Origin: an uncultured Algibacter sp.
Lineage (GTDB): Bacteria > Bacteroidota > Bacteroidia > Flavobacteriales > Flavobacteriaceae
Length of the DNA stretch: 64,000 nt
Reading direction: 5' to 3'
Assembly: GCA_947502405.1 (NCBI GenBank)
Contig: CANMZT010000011.1
Coordinates: 1-64,000 of the forward strand
Below, one piece after another: positions 42,389-51,547 of the stretch. The position numbers and the translations under genes were made by a program. Position 1 is the stretch's first letter, and the number at the start of each line of letters is the position of its first letter. A model generated the notes under the pieces. The model was not told the DNA's origin. It worked only from the letters and a program-made list of their open reading frames with translations, and did not search any database.

Positions 42389-44850
42389 TGCGAGGATGTA
42401 TTTAATATTTTCTCAACTTGAATTAATCTCTTATTTAATTCCTCTTGATTTGTGCTGGCACTCTCCAACTCGGCGGTTAAAGATTTAATTTCACTATTCT
42501 GATTTTCAATAATAGCTTGTTGTTCCTGTATAGCTTTAGTTAATAAAGCAATAAAATCATTATAGCGTACACTCATAAAGCCTTTATCATCTTTAGTTAA
42601 AAAGCCTTGGTCTTCGTAACCAATTTTATCCAGTAAAACTTCAAGGTCTTGAGCAATAAAACCCATTTCTCTGGTTTTATTCTCATTGTTTTTACGCGTA
42701 TAATCCACAGGTTTTAGTCGTTTAACTACATCAAGCCCGTATTGCAATTCTCTTATATTTTCTTTCCAACGACTATCTGAAGTTACTGTCCAAGCTACTT
42801 GTATACCAGCATACGTAATATCTGTGTTGCCTATTCTTACTTGATTGTTACCAGTAGCGTTTGGAACTTGAGAATCATTTCCAATTGCAATATTGTTTTC
42901 ACCAGTAGTAACTCCATAAAGCGCTCTATAGCCTAATGCTGTATTATTGTTTCCTAACCAACTATTCTTCAAAGCCTCAAATCCAACGGCTGTATTGTAA
43001 TCTCCATGTACATTTTCAAAATGCGCACTATATCCAGTCGCTGTATTTCCAGTTCCATTTACATTATCTCTCAAAGCATAAACTCCTACGGCCGTATTGT
43101 CGTTTTGTACTTCATTAAACCGAAGTGCTTGGTTACCAAAAGCAATATTGTTAACACCTGATATGTTTTTGTCTAGTGCTTGCCAGCCAAAAGCACAATT
43201 ATTATTTCCAATAGTATTATCAGATAAAGATTCATTACCAATAGCTGTATTAAAATATCCTAAAGTATTATTAAATAATGCGCCTTGACCAATTGCAGTA
43301 TTTGAATCTCCTTCAGTGTTTTTATTCAAAGCAGAAGTTCCTACCGCTGTATTATAGTTTCCAGAAGTATTTTCCTCTAAAGTGTTTGCGCCAAACCCAA
43401 TATTAGCAAAGCCATTGGTATTACTAGACAAAGACTTATAACCAGTTGCTACATTCAATAATCCATTGCTATTTTTGAGTGATTCAAATCCTATTCCCAC
43501 ATTTTTGTTATCGGTTCCATCATCATTCAAACCTGCATTTATTCCAATAAAAACTGAAGATCCATCATTACTTCCATCATCATCTGACTTAGCGTCGGCT
43601 AAATCATTTAGTTTATCTATGCTGAAGCTACTCGAATTATCAACCCAAGACACATTGCCATTTCCATCTGTTTGCAATATTTGGCTGTTACTCCCATCTG
43701 ATTTTGGAAAAGAATACCCCTCTGAGCTTGGATTTCCAATTTGGAATTCACCATTAGTCCTTAATACATTATTATCAAATTCTCCATAAATTAATGGCTC
43801 TCCAAAAATTTGGCTCTCAATATATAGTTTATTACTTCCAGTTTCTTGAGCTCCAGCCCACGCACCAATAAATATATTATTATTCCCAATTTCATTATTT
43901 TGACCTGCATTAGATCCTATAGCAACATTTTCATCACCAGATATATTACTTTCTAAAGTTTGGGATCCAATTCCCACATTATTGTCTCCTTCTGTATTAT
44001 TATACAATGAATTTCTACCTACAGAGGTATTAGCTAAACCATTAATATTATTATAAAGTGAAAAATAACCAAGAGCTGTATTTTGAATTCCTTCAGTATT
44101 GTCTGCCAATGAGTAATTACCTACTGCAACATTTCCATTACCTATTGTATTTTGCCACAATGATCTAAACCCTACACCAACATTATTATGACCGCTAGTA
44201 TTATTGTACATGGCATTAAGGCCAATAGCTAAATTTACATTACCATCTATATTATTAAATAAGGATTGATACCCTAGACCAATATTTCCTGTACCAGAAG
44301 CATTTTTGCTAAGCGAATTATACCCTACTCCTACATTATTATTGTCTGAAGCGTCATCATTTAAACCAGCATTAATTCCAATAAAAACTGAAGATCCATT
44401 ATTACTTCCATCACTATCAGATTTTACATCAAACAAATCATTTAATTTAATAGTCTCACTTTTTATGCTTTGTGAGCTCAATGCATAAGGAACCGCCATA
44501 AACTGGGTAGTACCCATATCTACTAAACCAGAGCCAGTATTGATTTGTACATTTAAAAAATGATCATCACCACCCCAATTAATATCATTAAAAACCCCAC
44601 TATCAATACTACCAAGACCAATATTTACAATAACAATCCCATTAGCATCGGTAGTCGGTGTATGGATCTCTTGATATACACTAGTCATTCCTGCCCCCTG
44701 CAAAATAGAAAACTGGATAGTTATGCCCTGATTTGATAAGGTGTTTCCTGAACCATCTTTAATTAAAGCTTTGTAATTAATTCCAGATGTTTGGCTAAAA
44801 GTAAAAGTAACAAAAGTAAAACATGATAATAATAAGATTAGTTTTCTCAT
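42385..44850 (-). CDS. Trimeric repeat protein with S74-type self-processing chaperone domain
   Basis: 821 residues from the ATG at 44850, where a signal peptide begins (MRKLILLLSCFTF). The longer frame from 44898 is rejected. After an N-terminal carboxypeptidase-regulatory-like domain come two blocks of short repeats, about 24 residues each, with the pattern GNxNxAxGxxxLxxNTxGxxNT, separated by a unique spacer; both blocks open with a nearly identical KLNDLxDxKSDxDGSNxGSSVFIGINAGLNDD segment. Near the C-terminus the intramolecular chaperone domain shows the dyad S691 and K696 in SDSRWKENI, followed by REMGFIAQDLE and a coiled coil. In phage tail proteins this domain assembles a trimer and then cleaves itself off. 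A surface fibre is likely. Confidence 0.9.
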   Translation of the reverse strand: MRKLILLLSCFTFVTFTFSQTSGINYKALIKDGSGNTLSNQGITIQFSILQGAGMTSVYQEIHTPTTDANGIVIVNIGLGSIDSGVFNDINWGGDDHFLNVQINTGSGLVDMGTTQFMAVPYALSSQSIKSETIKLNDLFDVKSDSDGSNNGSSVFIGINAGLNDDASDNNNVGVGYNSLSKNASGTGNIGLGYQSLFNNIDGNVNLAIGLNAMYNNTSGHNNVGVGFRSLWQNTIGNGNVAVGNYSLADNTEGIQNTALGYFSLYNNINGLANTSVGRNSLYNNTEGDNNVGIGSQTLESNISGDENVAIGSNAGQNNEIGNNNIFIGAWAGAQETGSNKLYIESQIFGEPLIYGEFDNNVLRTNGEFQIGNPSSEGYSFPKSDGSNSQILQTDGNGNVSWVDNSSSFSIDKLNDLADAKSDDDGSNDGSSVFIGINAGLNDDGTDNKNVGIGFESLKNSNGLLNVATGYKSLSSNTNGFANIGFGANTLEENTSGNYNTAVGTSALNKNTEGDSNTAIGQGALFNNTLGYFNTAIGNESLSDNTIGNNNCAFGWQALDKNISGVNNIAFGNQALRFNEVQNDNTAVGVYALRDNVNGTGNTATGYSAHFENVHGDYNTAVGFEALKNSWLGNNNTALGYRALYGVTTGENNIAIGNDSQVPNATGNNQVRIGNTDITYAGIQVAWTVTSDSRWKENIRELQYGLDVVKRLKPVDYTRKNNENKTREMGFIAQDLEVLLDKIGYEDQGFLTKDDKGFMSVRYNDFIALLTKAIQEQQAIIENQNSEIKSLTAELESASTNQEELNKRLIQVEKILNTSSQ

Positions 44851-44923
44851 AATAATTAGTTTATTGTAGCATAAACTTAAATCAGAAATCAATAGCACAT
44901 ATATATATTTATGAGTTGTCTGA

Positions 44924-44970
44924 TACTCAATATTGAGAGTTTAGATTAACTGTTAAAAAATTTAGATAAG
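44924..44970 (-). promoter_or_regulatory. Shared upstream element, copy 1 (S74 gene)
   Basis: TACTCAATATT (44924-44934, part of the perfect palindrome CTCAATATTGAG at 44926-44937) joined to a block GAGAGTTTAGATTAACTGTT and a following A-run and AGATAA (44935-44970). The same two blocks recur at 46611-46680 in front of the next minus-strand gene. It lies 74-120 bp upstream of the S74 start codon. Confidence 0.5.
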
Positions 44971-45033
44971 CAGACAACCAAACTGCTTTACTTTATCGAT
45001 AAAGTGTATCTATTGAAAAAATTTATTTAAGAG

Positions 45034-45065
45034 AGAAGCCGTTTGAATCTCTTCAAACGGCTTCT
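45034..45065 (-). terminator. Terminator of the lipoprotein gene at 45100
   Basis: AGAAGCCGTTTGAA (45034-45047) is perfectly complementary to TTCAAACGGCTTCT (45052-45065): a 14-bp stem with a 4-base loop. A T-rich tract follows on the minus strand. Confidence 0.85.
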
Positions 45066-45099
45066 TATAATTATACTTATAACCAACTCATAATGCATA

Positions 45100-46554
45100 T
45101 TATTTCATAGAATAAAAATAGTTGAATATATTCTTGTAAAATTGACGATTATCGCCTTCTGAAAGACTAGTTTCATATACATTTCCTGATGGGCCAGCGT
45201 TTCGGTAAGAACGCTGTGCATACCAAAGAACAACTTCTCCATCTCCAAAACCTCTTCTTGCTAGTAAATTTTCTCCTTCGGTGGACTTACCAAGAATTTC
45301 CCAATTTGAATCCAAATCAAATTCAGCGCCAACATCACCAACAATTCTAGACAATCCATTTGTTATTTCATGACTAAATAAAATTGTTGCGCTAGATCTA
45401 ATCAATCCCCAATCAAACCCTGAGCTTCCACCATCATTTCCATAAGTAGTAACACCCAGTTGTGATAATATATTATCATACCTTCGTTTAGATTGGATGT
45501 ACAGTTTACCCCCATTTCTTACAAAATCTATAATTGCATTAGCATCTTCAGTTGAGTAATTCTGATTTCCATTCCAAGTCTGGCTGCCGTCAAACATGGC
45601 AAAAACATCTGAATTTATCAAATATGCTATTTCAAAATCATCAGAATGATCGATGGAGTTTAATACAAAACCTTCGTTTTCTATAATGCCTTTAATTTCA
45701 GTAAACGAGCTATGGTTGATATTTTGAACTAAAACAGTCATACTTTCTAGCAAGGCAATTACGCTTTCAATTTCATTTTCATTAGTTTCAATTTCATTTA
45801 GCCTTTCTGCCAACTCATCATACGCAATAGAGAGAACTCCATAGGCGCAATCAAAAGCATTCAGTGCTAAACAATTTCCCGCAGTAGCACCATAATCATA
45901 TACTTCCAAAACTTCATTTAAATCGTTCTCGATATTAAAATCCGTTTCTAAAATATCACCTACCAGTCTGTTTAAGAACAGCCCACAAGTAAACCCTGCC
46001 CCAAGTAAGGATAAGCCTCCTGTAGGTAAAGCTGCAGCTACAGATAGTGCACATGGAATACCCGCAATTGTATGTCCAGTCCACCTAATTAATTCTCTCT
46101 CGAAATTTTTACTATTTCTGTTTTTAGAGCTTAAGGTAGTGGTATCCCAATTATAATTTTCTGTCTCTAGTTTCTTAAACGTTTCAACAGTACCATCAGG
46201 ATAAACAACTCCTAAATCTACAAAGTTTCCGTTAAAGTTTTTAAAGATAAAAATATGTTCATTGAAGTAAACCTTGTCTAAATTACCTTGATCATTGAAG
46301 AGTATTGTGAAATTCTCGTCTAAACTTTCAGAATGATAAACTGCAGATTTAGGTAAAGATTTCTTTGCATTGGCTTCTATTAAATAATAATCTTCTTTTC
46401 CTAACACCCAATAATCCCAATTACTATCTTGACTCACGTTAATAACGCTGAATTCTGGAAGTGGCTGTTTTTGGATTTCCGAGCTAACTTCATCTTCGCT
46501 ACACGATACAGCAATGATGGATATTGCAAACAAAACATAAATAATTTTTTTCAT
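45100..46554 (-). CDS. Large lipoprotein with a GATase-like C-terminal half, hypothetical
   Basis: 484 residues. The lipoprotein signal ends at C18 (AVSC). Residues 30-130 are beta-rich. A hydrophobic, Gly/Ala-rich stretch at about 165-198 (GIPCALSVAAALPTGGLSLLGAG) could insert into a membrane. A coiled region (220-270) leads into a C-terminal half with alternating strands and helices (FEIAYLINSDVFAMFDGS, ANAIIDFVRNGGKLYIQS, GDGEVVLWYAQRSYRN) that resembles the class I amidotransferase-like fold of DUF4350/ThuA proteins without a catalytic cysteine. No function is assigned. Its upstream region shares an element with the S74 gene. Confidence 0.75.
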   Translation of the reverse strand: MKKIIYVLFAISIIAVSCSEDEVSSEIQKQPLPEFSVINVSQDSNWDYWVLGKEDYYLIEANAKKSLPKSAVYHSESLDENFTILFNDQGNLDKVYFNEHIFIFKNFNGNFVDLGVVYPDGTVETFKKLETENYNWDTTTLSSKNRNSKNFERELIRWTGHTIAGIPCALSVAAALPTGGLSLLGAGFTCGLFLNRLVGDILETDFNIENDLNEVLEVYDYGATAGNCLALNAFDCAYGVLSIAYDELAERLNEIETNENEIESVIALLESMTVLVQNINHSSFTEIKGIIENEGFVLNSIDHSDDFEIAYLINSDVFAMFDGSQTWNGNQNYSTEDANAIIDFVRNGGKLYIQSKRRYDNILSQLGVTTYGNDGGSSGFDWGLIRSSATILFSHEITNGLSRIVGDVGAEFDLDSNWEILGKSTEGENLLARRGFGDGEVVLWYAQRSYRNAGPSGNVYETSLSEGDNRQFYKNIFNYFYSMK

Positions 46555-46610
46555 GATTTACTATTTTTAAATTGATAAAATAAATGTAGATATGGGCAAC
46601 AACATCCTTA

Positions 46611-46680
46611 TACTCAATATTCATAGCATACAACCTCAATTACAAGAGTTAAGACTAACCGCTAAAAAATCAAGATAAAA
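46611..46680 (-). promoter_or_regulatory. Shared upstream element, copy 2 (lipoprotein gene)
   Basis: TACTCAATATT (46611-46621) and, 22 bp on, AAGAGTTAAGACTAACCGCT followed by an A-run and AAGATAA (46644-46680). The second block matches copy 1 at roughly three quarters of positions. It lies 57-126 bp upstream of the start at 46554. The rest of the 46555-46886 gap is AT-rich with one repeat at 46845. Confidence 0.5.
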
Positions 46681-46844
46681 GGAAAGTTTAAGTGTTTAAT
46701 TATTCTGATGAAGTGCAAATTGAGATTTAGATACAATTTAAATAATACTTACATTACTAAAAAAAATACCTCAATATGACTTTTTATTTTATAATAGACG
46801 AGAGATAGATAGTATTCTTATTTCTATTAATTTACAAACAGATT

Positions 46845-46885
46845 GTTACGTCGTCCAGATAGCTATCGAGACTCCTCACAATGAC
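46845..46885. repeat. Dispersed repeat family C (degenerate solo copy)
   Basis: GTTACGTCGTCC, then AGATAGCTATCGAGACTCC and TCACAATGACG, resembles the NCCACGTCG...TAATGACG module inside the long family A copies. The AGATAGCTATCGAG part is a decayed form of CCCGATAGCTATCGGG. Confidence 0.45.
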
Positions 46886-46886
46886 G

Positions 46887-47453
46887 TTATATAAGATTAT
46901 TCCGCGTAGCATAACTAATTAACTCCGCAGCATTTTTACAACCTGTTTTTTCCAGAATAGCGCGACGATAAGTATCAACTGTATGTCTACTAATAAATAA
47001 GTTTTCTCCAATGGTTTTACTATTCATCCCCTTACCTATTAAACGGATAATTTCAAATTCGCGCTTGCTTAAATTGGATAATAAATGACTTTTATAACGC
47101 TCAAAAGATGCTTTAAGCTCGTCTATATTTACAGGTTTTAGTAAATAATCAAAAGCTTGATTTTTTATTGCTTTTATAGCATAATGCTCATGAGCAGAAA
47201 TAAATATAATCTTTGTATTAAGGCTATTTTTATTAATGTCTTCTGCCAACTCCAAACCAGATTTCCCTGGCATTTCTATATCCATTAAAACCAAATTAGG
47301 CTCATGCCTTAAAATAGCTCCTAGTGCATCTTCACTTTTGTCAAATAAACCCAAAACCTCAATATCTGCAAAATTACTAAGCAATATTTTCATGCGATTT
47401 AATGCCCTTGTTTCATCATCAACAACTATGACTTTGATTAATTTATCACTCAT
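46887..47453 (-). CDS. Response regulator: receiver plus LuxR-type HTH
   Basis: 188 residues. The receiver has the acidic pair D12/D13, the phosphoacceptor D58 in LVLMDIEMPG, and the switch K107 in YLLKPVNIDEL. From about 127 a LuxR/GerE helix-turn-helix follows (LSKREFEIIRLIGKGMNSKTIGENLFISRHTVDTYRR). The receiver sequence (AIKAIKNQAFDYLLKPVNIDELKASFERY) is of the LytR/AlgR type that usually carries a LytTR domain. The partner kinase gene is 7 bp upstream. Likely targets include the nearby genes with the shared upstream element (inference). Confidence 0.93.
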   Translation of the reverse strand: MSDKLIKVIVVDDETRALNRMKILLSNFADIEVLGLFDKSEDALGAILRHEPNLVLMDIEMPGKSGLELAEDINKNSLNTKIIFISAHEHYAIKAIKNQAFDYLLKPVNIDELKASFERYKSHLLSNLSKREFEIIRLIGKGMNSKTIGENLFISRHTVDTYRRAILEKTGCKNAAELISYATRNNLI

Positions 47454-47460
47454 AATTATA

Positions 47461-49530
47461 TTAGTTTAAAATTTCTATTTCCACCTTTATCCCAGCTTTA
47501 GCACCTTTCTTATCAGTTAGTTCTACAACACGATGTTTTATCTTATTCCTATAAAGTTTTGTACATAATTCAAAAATTTGCTCCATGATCAGTAAACCAT
47601 TACCAGTTGAATTGGTTTTACTTTCTCCTTGGTCAACGATACCAACACCATTATCTTCAATACTTAATAAAAGTATCTCATTAGTCTGCTTTACTTCTAT
47701 TTTTAGAACGCCATTTTCTTTTAAACTCAAACCATGCTTTATAGCATTTTCTGCATAGGTAAATAAAACGTGTTTAGGCACTTTACTATTTAGATTTACT
47801 TCATCATCAATATTAATAGTATATTTAAAACTTTGATTAAATCGGATTTGCTGAAGTTTAATAAAGTTTTCTGTATAAGCCAATTCTTCTTTTAGTGTGG
47901 TGGTAATCTTATCAGAATGTTTTAAAGTATCTCGCATAAAATTAGAAAACTGACCTATAAATTTATCAGCTTCAAGCTTATTATCAATCAAGGTCATCTC
48001 ACTTATTGTATTCATTGCATTAAACACAAAATGTGGGTCTACTTGATTTTTAATAGTTTTTATCTGTAATTCTGAAATTTGCTTTTCGATTGCACGTCTT
48101 TTTTCATCTCTAATACGTTGCCCTTTTAATACCAATAGCACTAAACCTAAAACACCAAAATATATAGCAGCATAAATACCATATTGAAAATAATACAAAG
48201 GATTTTTTTTGTAGCTTATGTAATCTACATAATTGCCATTTTGAATAAAGATTTGTTTGCGGCCATTAACTAATAGCTTTAGCCCAACATTGAGATTATC
48301 ACCTTGTAATGAATCACTTGTGGTAAAAAAAGTAACAGGGTGTTGAAAATTACTATCATAAATAGTAGTCTTAGATGCATCTTTAGGTAAGATTAACCAT
48401 TCAGGTGCTTCATTATTCAAAATATCAAATTGATAAATGGCATTAGACAATGGGATTCTTAAATTCTGTATTTCATTTAATTCTGAATCAAAAAGAATTA
48501 CCGAATTATCTACTTTTCGAAAAAGAGAGAATGTGTTATTATCAATTTTCCTTAACTCCCCTTTTTCCATAAAAGGCAATTCCATTTCTTTTTCTATACC
48601 ACCTTCAATATTGACTGACATTAACTTTGGTTTAAGTTTATTTTTCTGATTTGATCTAAAGTAAACCATAAGCTTTGTTTCACTATTTTCTTTATAAGGA
48701 TATAAATAAATCCCGCCTATTGCTTTAAATTCAATAGGCTCAAAAAGAAACTTCAAATCATCATCTAAAATTTGTAACCAAGTACTCTTATCTGATCGAT
48801 GCGTATAAATTCTATCAATGTTATTTGCACTAGCATAATTTCTAAATAAAATTTCACTTTCGCCATCTTTATCAATATCAATTGCTTGCTCAAAACTCCC
48901 AGAATTAACCAAATGAGGAGATTTTAAAACCTGCTTCTTATCAAAATCATACTTATATATATGCCTTGGGTTAGCAGCAAAACCTGTTTTTATACTAAAT
49001 ATAACTTCATTATTGTTTAGGTTCAAACCCAGTCGCTGTTGAGATGACGCTATATGAAAATTGTAAGTTCCATTAAATTCACTTATAGTATCAACAAATA
49101 TATCTTTAAGGAATATTCCATTTTTGGAAAAAGGATCTACGATATGTAAAAATGCTGAGTCAGCTCTTTGGGTAACCAAAAAAAGTTCCTTTTTACCATT
49201 TTTATCAACGTCACTAAACCAAATACCCTTTGTTTTATTGGGCCAATGGGAGTTAAAATTAACTTGATCACCAAAATCACCATTAGAATGGTAAAATAAG
49301 AAACTAGAGTTCCCTAAAGTATTGGTTTGAGCTTCTATACGTTCACTTATACCATCACCATCAAAATCGTGATGATATAATTTACTATCATCAAGTTTTG
49401 AATGAAGCAATGTCTCAATACTTACTTCATATTTTAAAAATAATTCAGGAAGAAATATAACTATTGCAAACGTGATATAAAATGCAATAACATAGGGATG
49501 TAATAAAAAAGAAACAAAGTTTTGCTTCAC
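47461..49530 (-). CDS. LytS-type sensor histidine kinase with beta-propeller-like sensor region
   Basis: 689 residues. One N-terminal helix (about 10-28), then a large extracytoplasmic region with FG-GAP/VCBS-like calcium loops (HDFDGDGISERIEA, FSDVDKNGKKELF, IDIDKDGESEILF). A second helix (about 442-460) leads to the His_kinase/HATPase module: H500 in QVDPHFVFNAMNTISEM, then AENAIKHGLSLKENG (N box) and IEDNGVGI (G box). The kinase belongs to the LytS/YehU type. It signals to the response regulator 7 bp downstream. Confidence 0.92.
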   Translation of the reverse strand: MKQNFVSFLLHPYVIAFYITFAIVIFLPELFLKYEVSIETLLHSKLDDSKLYHHDFDGDGISERIEAQTNTLGNSSFLFYHSNGDFGDQVNFNSHWPNKTKGIWFSDVDKNGKKELFLVTQRADSAFLHIVDPFSKNGIFLKDIFVDTISEFNGTYNFHIASSQQRLGLNLNNNEVIFSIKTGFAANPRHIYKYDFDKKQVLKSPHLVNSGSFEQAIDIDKDGESEILFRNYASANNIDRIYTHRSDKSTWLQILDDDLKFLFEPIEFKAIGGIYLYPYKENSETKLMVYFRSNQKNKLKPKLMSVNIEGGIEKEMELPFMEKGELRKIDNNTFSLFRKVDNSVILFDSELNEIQNLRIPLSNAIYQFDILNNEAPEWLILPKDASKTTIYDSNFQHPVTFFTTSDSLQGDNLNVGLKLLVNGRKQIFIQNGNYVDYISYKKNPLYYFQYGIYAAIYFGVLGLVLLVLKGQRIRDEKRRAIEKQISELQIKTIKNQVDPHFVFNAMNTISEMTLIDNKLEADKFIGQFSNFMRDTLKHSDKITTTLKEELAYTENFIKLQQIRFNQSFKYTINIDDEVNLNSKVPKHVLFTYAENAIKHGLSLKENGVLKIEVKQTNEILLLSIEDNGVGIVDQGESKTNSTGNGLLIMEQIFELCTKLYRNKIKHRVVELTDKKGAKAGIKVEIEILN

Positions 49531-49634
49531 TTAAAGAAATTTGGTCAGGTTTATTCGTATTAGAAAAGTAGTGAATTTGATGATAAAAACTCACAAAAAC
49601 CGACCTAATGTCTTATTTTGTATTTATTTACACT

Positions 49635-49663
49635 AAAAATGAGTATTTAAACTACTCATTTTT
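49635..49663. terminator. Terminator hairpin downstream of the PHP-ACT gene
   Basis: AAAAATGAGTA (49635-49645) pairs with TACTCATTTTT (49653-49663) around a 7-base loop. It is adjacent to the stop at 49663 and has T-runs on both strands. On the other side it faces the promoter region of the kinase. Confidence 0.7.
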
Positions 49664-51354
49664 TAAAAACTATGAAACTCAATTAAATTAGCTTCATAAT
49701 ACTGTGTTCCGAGTTTTGTCAATAAATCTCTAATCACATTACTATCGCCATCAATAGCTAATGCAGAATAACCAACATTATTTAGTTTACCAAGTCGTAA
49801 ATCTTTGATATTGATATTTTTTGAAGCTAAGGCTGATAATAAAATTAATAAAACTCCGGGAGCATTATGATGCTTTGTTAAAATGACTTTATCGCTTAAA
49901 GCTAAGTTTAATTTAACACCATCCATTTCTAGTAAATATACCCCTTCATCATAATAATTGGGCATTGCGGCATCTTCTTGATACGTTAAATTTGTAAATA
50001 GACCAGCATCTGTTCCGTTAATAAAATCAATAGCACTTTGCACTTTTCCATTTTTATTATCAATGGACAAGAACGCTACCGCAGTTCCGTTATTATTAGA
50101 TTTTAAACGTGCCGTTTCAACATTAATACCTTCAGAAGCTAAAGTATTAAACAAAGAAGAAATTACACCAGGCTCGTCCAAATGTTCAGAAAACAAGCCA
50201 TTTACAATTGTTTGTGTGTTTTTAGGCACTTCGTTGGTTACTGTTATAGATTTACCCCATTTACGAATTCTTATGGCATTGTAATCGCCCATACTCGTAG
50301 CGCTTCTATATAAATCAACAAACTCAGAAAAGGAACCTCCAAAAGAAAAGTCAGGTATTATTCGTTTTTGATGGTCATCTAACCTTTGGTTTAACAGCTC
50401 AATACCTTTATTCAAGATGGTATATTTAACTTTCAAATCATGGTCGTCATAAATCGTACGATTCTCTGGGATGAGCTTTGAATAACTAACATAGTTTTCG
50501 TAACCAGCCTTTTGAATATACTCTAAACTTTCTTTATAGTTTAGTCCGTAATAGCGCACATGATGCGTGTCTGTACCAACACATACTGGTATTTGCAATT
50601 CGTTAGCGTATTGTAAAATATTTTGAGTTGGATAGACTCCTACTCCTTTAAACTTACCTGCCATATTTACATCTAGGGATAAGTTCCTATCTGCTATAAG
50701 CTCTAAAAGTGTTCTAAATTTATTAGCAAGAGGATGTGCACTGGTTTCAAAATTTATTAAAGCATCTGGCATATCTACATTTAATTTTGGTAAATCAATA
50801 TGCCCAATAATTTGAATCATATCACCAAAACTCTCAATCATTTGAGTCATTTCATCAAAATAACCACCCCAATAAGCTTCAAGGCTTCCTCTAAGTTTTA
50901 ATAGTTCTTGAGCCTCTTCTTTTGAACCATCATAAGGCAATCCTTCTGGTGCAAAATGCACAGAACCTATAACATAATCGGCATCTTCAGCTTGAAATAT
51001 TTTAGAACGACTCCATTGCAAACCAATATCTGGCCCCATCCACTCTAACTCTACACCATATTTAATATTTATTTTTCCCTCGTATTGCTTGCGAAGATTT
51101 GCAATACGTTTTGGATAATTTAAGTAAGATTTATTTCCACGAATAAATTTTACATTGGTCTCTCTTTCTGCAATATAACGGAAATTAGTAAGACGTGGTG
51201 AATGTATAATAAACGTAATACTTGGGTTACCAGCCTCAACAGCCTTATCAACTATATCCTCTAATTTATCAATCCCATGCTTTACATGATCTTGTTCTGT
51301 ACCTGCATGAATACCATGCGTTTCCCAAATAAATTCGTTGAGTTTTCTCATCAA
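49663..51354 (-). CDS. PHP-domain phosphoesterase fused to SerA-like ACT domains
   Basis: 563 residues. The N-terminal 330 or so resemble histidinol-phosphatase-type PHP proteins: a first metal motif WETHGIHAGTEQDH (H13...H16), FIIHSPRL, GVELEW, IGSVHFAPEG, IIGHIDLPK and CVGTDTHHVRYYG. The first motif is HxxH, not the usual HxH. The C-terminal part contains two ACT-like units (SEHLDEPGVISSLFNTLASEGINVETARL and KHHNAPGVLLILLSALASKNINIKDLRLGK), with the second preceded by the GVKLNLAL strand seen in phosphoglycerate dehydrogenase. An amino-acid-regulated phosphoesterase is inferred. The start could be either of two adjacent ATGs. Confidence 0.8.
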   Translation of the reverse strand: MMRKLNEFIWETHGIHAGTEQDHVKHGIDKLEDIVDKAVEAGNPSITFIIHSPRLTNFRYIAERETNVKFIRGNKSYLNYPKRIANLRKQYEGKINIKYGVELEWMGPDIGLQWSRSKIFQAEDADYVIGSVHFAPEGLPYDGSKEEAQELLKLRGSLEAYWGGYFDEMTQMIESFGDMIQIIGHIDLPKLNVDMPDALINFETSAHPLANKFRTLLELIADRNLSLDVNMAGKFKGVGVYPTQNILQYANELQIPVCVGTDTHHVRYYGLNYKESLEYIQKAGYENYVSYSKLIPENRTIYDDHDLKVKYTILNKGIELLNQRLDDHQKRIIPDFSFGGSFSEFVDLYRSATSMGDYNAIRIRKWGKSITVTNEVPKNTQTIVNGLFSEHLDEPGVISSLFNTLASEGINVETARLKSNNNGTAVAFLSIDNKNGKVQSAIDFINGTDAGLFTNLTYQEDAAMPNYYDEGVYLLEMDGVKLNLALSDKVILTKHHNAPGVLLILLSALASKNINIKDLRLGKLNNVGYSALAIDGDSNVIRDLLTKLGTQYYEANLIEFHSF

Positions 51355-51547
51355 TCCGTTTGCGTTAAATTATCCTTTTAAGAATACCAAATTTAAGGAT
51401 TGAAATAGAACTATTTGACAAAAAGTTAGGGTTTTAAATAAATTTTAAAAAGATTAATTAATTACCGATAAAAATAATCCAAATCAAACCAGATATTATG
51501 AATTCAATAAATACCAAATTTTAATTGATTTGCTTAAATTCGCTTCT

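Noticed and set aside
42385-44850. Dense short DNA repeats that look like a CRISPR array or satellite
   Set aside because: The period follows an in-frame 24-residue protein repeat in an open frame with a signal peptide and a C-terminal chaperone domain; spacers and direct repeats of CRISPR type are absent.
51355-51547. tRNA or riboswitch in the recG upstream gap
   Set aside because: I found no cloverleaf, no TTCGAATCC-type T-loop and no known riboswitch core there or in the other gaps.
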